Source: Stenopsyche tienmushanensis
Lineage: Eukaryota; Arthropoda; Insecta; Trichoptera; Stenopsychidae
DNA length: 64,000 nucleotides
Assembly: GCA_008973525.1 (NCBI GenBank)
Contig: WACJ01000131.1
Span: 372,001 to 436,000, forward strand
Reading direction: 5' to 3'
Under the pieces are notes generated by a model, which was not told the DNA's origin, ran no database searches, and saw nothing but the letters and a program-made list of their open reading frames with translations. This document shows, piece after piece, positions 26,256 to 36,900 of this stretch. The position numbers and the translations under genes are program-made. Position 1 is the first letter of the stretch, and the number at the start of each line of letters is the position of its first letter.

Positions 26256-27496
26256 ATCGTTCAAATGACGAAACACTCGATGCTTTAATGTTACTTCGGG
26301 CATAGTTTTTTTAGTGTATTATTTATCTATTTTTGAATTGTATCTCTATTGTAAATCCCGGGATCGAAATTTTGGCTCGGGATTGGATTTCCTAGTCACC
26401 ACCACATTTTTTGTTGGTACACTGAATAATATTTTTTATCTTTCCATGCACATTTTTTTCTGATATTGCGTTGTTAACCAAAATGTCTTTTTGAGTGATT
26501 TTCTGCGAAAATGTATTCTCTAATAGTGTATTTGAAATAGCCATTTCAAATTGCCACATTCCTTTTTACGATCCCGTATATAATGCGGGGTCTGCACTCA
26601 GAGCGCGTTGTTTAGCATAAAATTTCGCATGTATTTTTTTGTCTTCGGAAATTATATAGTTGCCAATTCAAAGTTCTCGTATAAATCTTCCGAGATCATA
26701 AGAGGGTCTCGTTTCTTAGCTCACTCGATTTAACCCCTACACTTGTAATTTAAAACCGTTTAAGCCCGTCGACCGTAATGAGCTCTAAGTCTAGATCGCA
26801 AACAATAGGGGAAGAACCGGTCCAAGTTTAATGTGCTAAAAAACCACAAGAGCCTTCCCTTAGGCAATTTTGCAATATCCTCGCGTGTGCCATCTCATTT
26901 GTTTTACTTTTAGCATTATCCTTCCAATAAGCACGTGCCCGTGCCAGTTTCATGAATTCTCTATGCGGGGATTTACATTTTTAATCCAGTTTTTTTTTAT
27001 CGAAGCATCGATAATATATCGTCATTTGCGACCGTGGCGTTTCGATGACTTGTCGTATGTTGGAGCTATTGTGACATGTCTATCGTGAAAAGTTTGACTC
27101 GATGTTGAATTTTGGACAACGCGTCAATCAACATGAAAGTTGATCGAAGAGAACATGTTTTTAATGCCTTTGAATTCATTTGAAACTTTGTGACAGATGC
27201 TTTCGAGAGCTTTTAACACCTCTATCATAATCGAATATCGCATAGCGGTGTGTTAATATTTTGACGCAGTTGCTCAGTTTTGATCAAATGTAACTATATT
27301 AGACTGAATATTTAAAAAATAAAGTCATGACAAGAAGCATTTTTTATCGCTTTAATTTGAGAGAAAGATTTTTTAGAGCCGCAACTGATGATTCTACATC
27401 CATTTCATGTCATATATCCGATAACTTGATTCGCTGAAAAAGACTGTGCCAAGTTTGTACACGTTATGACTAGTTAGTCAGCCGCCAGTCCATAGC
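26256..27496. other. Intergenic DNA, nothing recognised
   Basis: A CCCGGGATCGAAATTTTGGC-type motif near 26357 parallels one near 15348. Otherwise no repeat partner or coding signature was found. Confidence 0.35.
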
Positions 27497-28714
27497 CGCT
27501 AGAGCAGTGGTTCCTAACCTGGGGGGAATTACCCCCCGAGGGGTAAAATGGCTTTTCTGCGGGGGTAATGACAATATTCATTTTTAGTATGTAGATATAA
27601 TAATAAAAAGATAGATGAGCGTCATATAGCTTGCACTTTCTTCCAAGAAGTCTCTCACTGTGTTCTAATGCCTTTCTAGTAATCCTTCTCGCAAGGAAAG
27701 GGATGAAGAGACTAGAGATGGAGACGATATAGTTTCAATTTACTCGAGCACTAATTTGCACGTTTCGCATTTGTGATAGTATTTTAAGTGAAATGACTTC
27801 TGCTTCTGGAAAAAAGCGCTTGTATCAAGAAGCATTTCTACAATGGGGTTTCACGAATATTGTTGACAGGAATATGGATAAGCCTCAGTGTGTTATGTAA
27901 TAAAGTTTTTGGTACAGAGAGCCTGAAACCGAGGAAACCTAAAAAAAAAGATTGTATAGACAGGAAGGGACGTCTTCCATGATGAAAATACGTTCTGGAT
28001 TTCGAATAGTCGTATTACAATTGACTTTTCAAGTTTTGTTTTATCACTGCATGATACTATTTGGCTGTTAAGAAGCTTCCTTCAGATTTACTAAGCGCGT
28101 TGAATGATGTAGTAAAAATTGTGAATCAAATTCGTGGCAGCGCTACGAGTTTCAGATTATTCAAAATTTTGTGCGATGAAGTTGGAGTCAAATTAAATAG
28201 TCTTTTGTACAGACAGAGGTACCCAGGTTGTCAAGAGAGAGAATTTCAAACAGGTTTTATGAGCTCTGTGAAGAAAAAGGATTGTTTCTAGAAAACCAGA
28301 GAACACAAAAAATAAAGTTGTACTCAAAAATAAAAGAAAAATCATTCATCAAAATGCCGACGGTGTTTGCTGATTTTTTCGGTTAAATTAACAGTCTGAT
28401 GACAAGGAAATATGACGAATATCTTGACAGCACAGGATAAAGTTGCTAAAGTGAAACTAAACCTAATATTAAAAAAAACTTGCAAATGCAAAACAATTTT
28501 AACTTTAACATTAACCATCATTAAATTAATCAAGAAAGTATGTTAAAATTGTAATTTCCAATAGTTTTGTGCAATTTCATGATAAATAAAGGCTATTTGT
28601 ATGTATTATATATGTTGTTTTCTTCAACAAAAATTTAAAGGGGGGTAAAATCAGTTTCCCTGATAGGTTATAGGGGTAACGAGACTAAAAAGGTTAGGAA
28701 ACACTGCGCTAGAG
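27497..28714 (+). mobile_element. hAT transposon with 8-bp target duplication
   Basis: The element proper spans 27505-28706 (1202 bp). It begins CAGTGGTTCCTAACCTGGGG and ends TTAGGAAACACTG, imperfect inverted repeats typical of hAT elements. It is bounded by the 8-bp duplication CGCTAGAG at 27497-27504 and 28707-28714, the length expected for hAT. An ATG at 27793 opens MTSASGKKRLYQEAFLQWGF and runs to PQCVM, where a small deletion breaks the BED-type zinc-finger region. A second block near 28061-28291 encodes VKKLPSDLLSALNDVVKIVN and TSFRLFKILCDEVGVKLNSL, as in ZBED5-like hAT transposases. The intervening region and C-terminus are deleted, so it is non-autonomous. Confidence 0.88.
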
Positions 28715-28774
28715 TGAGGTCGTGTTTATCGCGTCTGTCGCGGAAAGAAAATCGTAATTAAGTTTTCACGTAAT

Positions 28775-29850
28775 TGAATAATCGTCTTCAAACAGATCCG
28801 GACTTCATGGCCAAAATTGTAACTGGAGATGAACTTTGGGTTTTTGGCAATGACCCTGAGATGAAAATGCAGAGTTCCCAATGGAAAACCCCTAACTCTC
28901 CTCGCCCTAAAAAGGCACGTCAGTCAAAGTCGAACAATAAGACCATGCTCATTGTTTTTTTTATATTGAGGGCATAGTACGACCAGAGTTCTTTCCAAGG
29001 GGAACAAGATAAGATGACAGACATTAAACAGCGACTGACTGGATTAGAGATTCACTATAGATCGAACCCATTTCCTGCACTGCTGTATGGTCTATTCCAG
29101 GTTACCACGGACTAGTCACACAAAGAGTGTCTTCCACTGATCCTTTAGCCACCTCTTTTGCTCTACGCTCTCCAGAGGAGGCGAGGTTTCCGTGGAAAAA
29201 CCCATTCTCCCGGTTTGCCTAGGCTGTTGAGGATAGTGGTGAGCCTTTGACAGTCTCCACCAACTACTGTAATCGGCTGTTCCATACACCCCTTTATGGG
29301 TACGCAGCACATGATGATCTGCGCACCCAATTCATGTTAGCTAGGTTAACCCAGCGGTGTTTGATTAGCAAACCGACGTGGATATTTTCACGCATCTATA
29401 CTCCACATCATTACCCCAGGAGTTCAACCGCTGCCCACGGGCATAGGATTAGCTCCCACCTGGGGTTTTATGGGTGGGCATCGTGGAGTCTAATACCCAC
29501 CCGTTCCAAGGGGAACAACTGTAAATTCCGATTTTTATAAAGGCGTAGTGCATCTTTTGCGAAACGATATATGAAGAAAGAGCTTAGATAAATGGGCCAA
29601 TGGCTTCATTCTTCATCACGACAATGCACCCTACTACACATTGCAGTGTGCAGTGTGTCCATATCCACCTTACTCCCCAGATTTAGCACCATGCGATTTA
29701 TGGCTCTTCCCAAAAACTAAAACCGTTCTAAAAAAAAAATGTCATCCTACGAACTTATTGAGTAATGTTTTAAGCTGCGATGCTCATTTGGTGGAAATAA
29801 TTTAATATTATAAATGCTATCAGTAACGTTGACGAAGCGTGAAATGAAGT
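28775..29850 (+). mobile_element. Rosa-like mariner remnant, split by an insertion
   Basis: The transposase reads QTDPDFMAKIVTGDELWVFG then SQWKTPNSPRPKKARQSKS up to 29007. It then resumes after a 496-bp insertion with FILHHDNAP and YSPDLAPCDLWLFPK. All three catalytic aspartates are present: GDE at 28828, HDN at 29620 and the final D at 29695. However, only 24 residues separate the second and third, not the 34 of D,D34D mariners, which implies a 30-bp in-frame deletion. There are also several frameshifts and stops. The inner motifs resemble the rosa group of mariners as I recall it. Outer ends could not be placed, so the limits are approximate. Confidence 0.78.
28993..29518 (+). mobile_element. 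496-bp retroelement-like insertion in the mariner
   Basis: The inserted segment is 29008-29503. It is bounded by the exact 15-bp duplication TTCCAAGGGGAACAA at 28993-29007 and 29504-29518, which the mariner reading frame contains once in its uninterrupted form. The distal 310 bp matches the repeat at the window start, which stops at the same 'cacccg'. A long duplication without terminal inverted repeats suits a 5'-truncated non-LTR element inserted in the forward direction. No reverse transcriptase is present. Confidence 0.72.
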
Positions 29851-30716
29851 TACCTAGTCGTTTATGTTGGGGGGAAAAATTCATTCGGCCCTCGATTAGC
29901 GCATTTTCCTATTGCGATTTCACTATTACGCGGCATCAGGTCACAGAAAAGATCTAGTTTTTCAATCGATGGTATTTCAACCACGATTTCTACATGCGTA
30001 CGCAGGTCTTAATTCATGCATAATTAATATTACCTTATTGATCGCTATCCCCCGTTAATCGCGACCTTCCACAGAACGTCTACCCGGTAAATAAAAAGGG
30101 TTATTATCAAACCATAGTTATTATTTGCATTGCGTATTTCAGCCTAAAAATTGAATGATATCAAAGCTAGTTTCTAGTAGAACGGCTTAAAATGGTGCTA
30201 TATATTTATGAGCGTTTCCATAGGCTTGCTAAATGTGTATGGAACAACGTGATATATTAAATATGAAATATTCCGAATCTGCTCCGAGTGATATGTTTCA
30301 GCTCATAAAATCTGCTCCCGTTTTGGGCTTTCTCTTTGCCACTTGTTAGATACGCGGCGGAGTGGTGGAGGACGTCTCCTCCCTCTGCCGAATGATTGAA
30401 TTTAACGCTCATAAAAATTGGTTTACGATGGACAGTTTCCTTCGATTTTGGTGACCAAGGCAGCCTTAACCCTTTTATATGGCCATCGTTTATATTTTAT
30501 GGCAATAGAGCTATCATGTCCTCACCCAATAACTCTTTATTTATGTCGCTTCCGTTAGACCTCATCCGATATTCTCCCGGCGCGCATCCTCGACATTTGC
30601 CGAATTGGTGCTATAATTTGAATTTATTGCAGGTACAAGATGTAACCGGCAGAATGTGATGAGCTGTCGCCGTATTGCTGCGAAGACCAGCAACTGAGCG
30701 TTGTCGTCGTACCAAG
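29851..30716 (+). other. Region upstream of the coding start, possible 5' UTR
   Basis: The sequence 'ccctcgattagcgcattttc' near 29889 resembles a Tigger-type terminus also seen near 42396. From 30300 the sequence is less repetitive. A good splice acceptor (pyrimidine-rich run then 'ttgcag') ends at 30632, so the coding exon may begin at 30633 with an untranslated exon further upstream. An in-frame stop at 30660-30662 closes the frame before the ATG. No TATA box or Initiator could be assigned with confidence. Confidence 0.4.
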
Positions 30717-30912
30717 ATGGCCCAGTTTTTCACGGCGTCCGACGGTTCTGGAGCTGCGAGGCACTTGCACGACCACTTCGATCTGCAATTGAGGACGTCG
30801 CCGACGAAGAAGACCTCGAAGACGTCGGGAAACTATGCCTTGGTTTTGAGGGGCTTCATATTCGTGTGGCTAGCGACCCTCATGCACCATGCCAGCGCCT
30901 ACAAGCAAGACG
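30717..30912 (+). CDS. Coding exon 1: N-terminal tail and signal peptide
   Basis: The ATG at 30717 is in the context ACCAAGATGG (A at -3, G at +4) and follows an in-frame stop at 30660. The exon encodes 65 residues plus one base. Residues 1-40 are polar with a basic patch (TSPTKKTSKTSG). Residues 41-58 are hydrophobic (ALVLRGFIFVWLATLMHH). ASA at 59-61 fits a signal peptidase site. The donor is G|GTGAGT. The leftover G plus GA of exon 2 makes glycine, so the mature protein starts YKQDGCVFP. The n-region is long for a signal peptide, and a shorter functional start cannot be excluded. The link to exon 2, 31 kb away, is inferred from phase, splice signals and the fit of a signal peptide to an extracellular protein. 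Confidence 0.75.
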
Positions 30913-33900
30913 GTGAGTCCATCTACCTCCATTATCCCTTGATAGTCGCGGATTTTTGATTCGTTTTTTGTGCCCCCTTCCATAAAGATGAGGGGGTCTT
31001 ATGGAAGTGGGTCGTAAAATATTTCGTATTTTTTATTTCACAAATTTAATGATCGTTTTAAAACCTAACCCGCCATATCCTGTCTAGCCTTTGTATTCCA
31101 TCACCCCAACCATTTTGTCAACGCAGGAATGTTACCCTCTTATGTTTTTATTGCGTCGTTGATTCCGTACTTCTAATGCTACAATAAACATCAACTTAAC
31201 AAAATATTGAGTTATTAACCCTTTGGCTGCTACGGACTTTTTCGATGAACGCAAATATATGTGAGCAAAATGCATTACATAGTTAAACACTGATACCCTG
31301 ACGCACATAAATTTTGAAGTTATAAATAGATATTTTCACAATCGACGATATATCGTCGCTTAACATCCAGAGAATTAATTTATTCTAAATATTTTTTATT
31401 AATCTATTTTTTTTAATTAAATAACCATTCATAGAAAGGAATGCACTCATACCATCAATTTATAAATCCACTTATTTATGCGCATGACTTTAAAGGTGTT
31501 ACACATGAAGATTCGGTTAAATTTCACTTGGTCAAAGATCGAACACTATTGAGAGAGGTGCAATGCAATGATTTGCAATATTTGAAATTGGCAAATTGTA
31601 TTCGATTGTCTTACAAAATACGAAGGCATTATTGCTTTCAATGAGTTCAAATTGGTAAACAACACGGCAAAAACAAGTTTTTGGCGAAGATTCAACTTGT
31701 GCGAAAAACAATTCAAAATTCAACGAAAAACTGAGGCACTCGGAGGTGTGTTCTTTGCTAATAATTCGTAATGGTAAAACCCCATTTTTAAATTGCAGCC
31801 TCGAATGAAATTGAATTTTATATGACAACAGGGAAATATCTAGACAGTGGTTGAATGTCGATGAATATTCAGGGCCCTTGTGAAAGCTTTCAATGCAACA
31901 TGGTTTTATGTGCTAAACAAATAAGATACTTTTTAAAACCAAGGGAAACCATTACACCTGAATTGCACTGTTGCGAAATCGAAAATATGCATCATCACCA
32001 CCTAGAGTAATTTTTAAAGGATAAAAAGTTTCGAAATCAAGATAAAAAGAAAAAAAATTGCGTCTGAAAGTACGTACTCAATAAGATAGTTTCTCTTTTG
32101 CAAAAAAATATTGAAACTAATGGAGATTGTTTTATTTGAACAAATTGTTTTGTCAAAATTATAGCGTTTTAATTCGCGCATACGAATTCCGAACGTTCAT
32201 ATGGTACACCCTATTAGCCTGACCGCGGAATAGATATCTCAATATATAATTCGGGTATATATCGTAGTATATATATTTGGATCTATTTTTATGTGGATCT
32301 TTTTTATGCGATTTTGAAGTTATGCGGTTTATAAAAATAATGGAACTTATCCCTCATTTTTTTTATAAAATACAAAGCTTTTTTTATGCGAATCCGCATT
32401 AAAAAAATCTAAAATTAACACAAGTGCAAGTTACAGCCGTTAAAGTGTAAGGAGCGTGTATAGAACAAAATTGCCCGTCTCTTGATAAGAAACTGGAAAT
32501 TTTGGATTGTTTCGTGAGTAGATAAAATCCTACCGTTTTTAAAAATAATAGAACCTATCCCTCTGTTTTCTATGTAGTTCAAGTCTTTTTTTATGCGATT
32601 TTTTTAATATGTGACTCCCCGTGGAACGTATCTATCGCATAAAAACAGACCCAAAAGTAATTGATTTATGTGGCTTTCTACTATTTATTATGCTTTTAAG
32701 AAGACTTCCAATTATCTAAGAAGATCCCATATCTGATGGTTTTCAAGCGGATACGTACGAAATCCATTACAAATTTAATGTTTATTTTGTCGTCATCTGT
32801 TGATGATTTTCTATTTTAAAATCGTCTTTAGTTTTGTCATGTTGATGGTTGAATTCGTTTTTATTACCGAAAGTTTATGGATGTGCATTTGGTGCGACAT
32901 TTTCGAGAATCGATGATGAAGATGACATTGAGTCTTGGCTGTATTTGAGCATTTTATTAATATTTTTGGGATTTTTATGGTCATTGTAATGAATTTACGC
33001 AAAGAGGAATGCCATGAAAAAATGTGCCAGATATTCAAGAAAATCATATTGTATTGTATTTATGTACAAGAAAAAAATACAACAGAAGTTTTTCCGAAGA
33101 ATACTTCTTGTCAGAATGTCGAGACGAGTTTCTGCGAAAATATTTTCCCGAAAAAAAGTATTCTTGAAATCGTGCCGAAAATTTTTGGCAAAATATACAA
33201 ATCTGTGCCCGACGTTAACGCGAGTTCATAAATCCTGATGATAAAGGAAATGTGATGTTTTTCCATTTCATTACTCTTACTTCATCATATTGTCAGGACT
33301 GGTAGAAATAGAGGAAACCCGAAATCTTATTATATATGCTATTTAGCTCTAAAATATAGCATTTAAATAATACAGCCACGAACGCAGTCCAAAGTTACGC
33401 CGACAGGGTTGAATTAAATAACGACGCGGTCCAATAAATTCGCAGGAATATTTAGCCGATCGTAATAAACAAAGCAAATTAGAGATATCTCTAATCAGTT
33501 CTTCTGTCGGTAGTGTTGTTTCGTCCTCGTGTCTAATTTATTTAATTTTCGGACCATGTAAATTAGGACGCCGGCTTTCAAACTTCGACCCTCGTATTTG
33601 GTTTTATTCTCTCGCAATCAATTCGCCCGGGCGCGGCCCGATTACAAAGTGTTAAGACGTAATATTAATTTAACGTTTATTCCCGAGAATAAAGGGGGTC
33701 ATATTAGAGCGCGATGGTTAATTGTTTCAGAAGTGATCTTTAATATCTATTTGGCATCGGATGAAATTAAAAGAAAAAGTGAGCTTCCTGCTGGTTCGCT
33801 GCTAATTAATGGCGGGATGATTATCCTTTGACGTCACGAAGCACCTCCTGCTTCCTCCATTGATCTCCTTCCGCATCCCCATTTATCTTCAAATAATTGC

Positions 33901-36900
33901 CTATCGCTCCAATGGATAATTATTCAGCATTTAATATGTTACACCCGAAAGGTTAATTGATTATTGATTAAATTGTTCCCGATAAAGGGGGGCCCCAGCC
34001 ACCTGATCTAATTGGAGGAAGCACTTCTGACAAAATAGAGAATTCTTCGAGTTTCCCGTCATAATCCTTTACCCGGAGATGTATAGATTTCCCCCTATGC
34101 AAATTTGGCAGGACGTGGGGAAATCCCTTGATCGCACTTAAAACTCTCGAGAAGAATCTAAAATTCAAACCATCGCATATTCGAAGGGTTTTTTTCGGAG
34201 TGGATATAAATACTAATAAAATATTTATCTTATTGCGAGAAAAAGATACGCTTTATAGACTTGTAAAAGAGCATCTTTTTTAGAATTCATTATGCAAAAA
34301 AGCCCTCATTTTTTTAATACCACCCCAAGACTCTTTCAACGGAATACCATTAAAACTTTGATAAAACATAACAATGTACAGTACTGATGAATATCTAAAA
34401 TATTATATTTTAAATAACACTTTTCTTCTTGGCAACATGTCACAACAAAAGATATTTAGTTGGTATTATAACATGTATTGAATTTACAAGACAAACCTTT
34501 AACATTATTGTTGTTTTAGTCCATTAAGTGGGCGCGACGTATATATACGTCCAATTTAAACTGCATCGAAATTGGTTAGGACGTATATATACGTCCTCGA
34601 AATATATGTTGAGTCCTAAAGCAGGCGGGATTTTCTTTTGTTTAACGAATGTGTGAGTTGTCGATACATGTTTTGACATGAATTTAAGATATGTAGCAAA
34701 TTGATTGTACTTCGCTATTGAATTGGAGTAGACGTGTACTCAGTAAACGGCGACTAGTAGCATAAGGTAAGGTTCAAATGGAAACTTATAGTTTTAAAAT
34801 GGAAGAACAAAATAGATGAATTGGTGCTCAATTCAGACAACATAGTAAAAAGTCAACCTATGACATCAAAAAACAGCATTATACGTAAACTCAAATGCTT
34901 AGTTGAATGGCATTTTCAAAGAACTAAAGCCAAGAAATATCGAGTTTATTACAAAAAACGGTGCAAATCTACATACTGGTGTCCAGATTGTGAGGTATAT
35001 TGTATATCACACAGAAGTTGAGTTTTGAATTTATGTATGAATGATGAATGTTTATTGTTTTGTATTTATTAACTTCTCTATATGTTTATGTATCTAAATA
35101 AATAAAAAAAATATATTTAATTGATTTTTTTATAAATTCTAAGCATCGTTAAAAAAAATAAAAATATGATCTCACGCCAGGTGGGCGAGACGTATATATA
35201 CGTCCTAACAAAAATGTGCGCGCCCACTGTATGTTGCGTTATTGAAAAGGAACTTAACAGATGAAGGACAGATTCTCAAGAAGAAAATAGTTGGAAAAAT
35301 GAAATACAAATTCAAATAATTTGAAACAGCGAATAGCTATGATAAATTTGGTACGTGCTCAGATTCTTAATTTTAATCGAATGATTTTGACAGTCATTCT
35401 TCACCTATGAAAATGAATGTACAATATTTTCTCAATCAGTTTCTGGCTTTGTTTGTAATGCAAAAATACCCATTATTCGCTAAACTTCAAGACCATGATT
35501 TCATCCATATGGGATTTATCCATATCCATTTACAAGCTGAGGTATCAGATAAATACAAATAATAGATTGTGAATAGTTTGAAGGCGATTTTTTACCAGGA
35601 GCGTATTCATATCAAGGAATCAGATTCATAAAATTTAAATATATGATTATATCGATATTAGATGATTTTTGGATCAAATACTAGCTTTTCAGATCTAATT
35701 ATCAGTGCGCACTTTAACGCACCAGAGATATTAACCCTTTGGTATCGTTTTTGTGATGATCGAATTCGATGTGAGAAAAGTGGTACTCCGTTATTATTAA
35801 TATATAACATAGCATATAGAGATCTGGCGGCGGGAAGGACGTCCTTCCGCAGTCAAGGCCAACCGACAACTCCTTTCGACTTTTGCCTCTGGCACGTCAC
35901 TACACCACAGAAGATGGCGCTGTTAATGTATCAAGCTGCGTCTAAAAAGAGACGGAAGATGTCGTTATTAATCTGGCGAATTAAATCTGCTCAGACTAAC
36001 AGAGTTATTGCATGGGGAATGTTAAATCGCCCACGCTACATTATATATTTTCCAGTTTTTATCGCAATAATTTGGGGAACTCTCCCGATGTCAAAGGGTT
36101 AATTATTTGATGGACGCAATAGTAAATTTCGAACATACGTTGCTTTTAATCTTCATTTGGATTCATTTTTACTCTGGATGTCTATCGACAGGTTTCTGCT
36201 TAAGTAGATAAGTGTCTCCCCAGGGTTGTGTCTCCGGGACTCCGGTGACGCGCAACGATCCATGAAATTCCTGCCAGCCTCAAAACCTCCCATCCCTTAT
36301 GTCTATTTATGTTTGCATACGTGCGCTCAGACATTGTCAAGCACCAATTCATCCCCGTCTTATTTTCCTCCCTTATTTCCTTTTCGCCATGCGGAATGTT
36401 CCCCACATACCTTCAAATCGCACATTACTTGATACGCACACGTGTGTAATGATTATTGCTTGGGCTACAATCTTTCACAAAGGGATGGAGGCTCTCAGAA
36501 ATTATGCCTAACTTAGTTTGTCGGCAACTAGGAGCGTCCTATTTGCAATGCTGATCAGCCTGTATCAATATTTAATTTGAGTTGCGGGCTAATTGTGACT
36601 TGCACGAATTACGTTATCGATTGCGATCTGTATCGGCTTTCTACGCACGAACGACAAAAGGGAACGAAACGTTTACAATAGAAAGCTCTTTCCATGTCGG
36701 GAATAAATAATCGTCATAACCAACAGCTTGCTTTTTATTTCAATGTTCGATATAATGGGCTAAATTCTGTATTATAATGATTCGGGTTCAAAGTCAGATT
36801 TGCGGGAAAAAAACCATTTTTTTTAATGTAAACTTACTCGTATATTATTAACCTTAACCCTTAGAGTAGTGAACTAAATTTAAATCACGATAAACTTAAA

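Noticed and set aside
35662..36102. 146-codon open frame as a gene
   Set aside because: It coincides with a TTAA-bounded MITE and its flank. The frame is not kept in the other copy.
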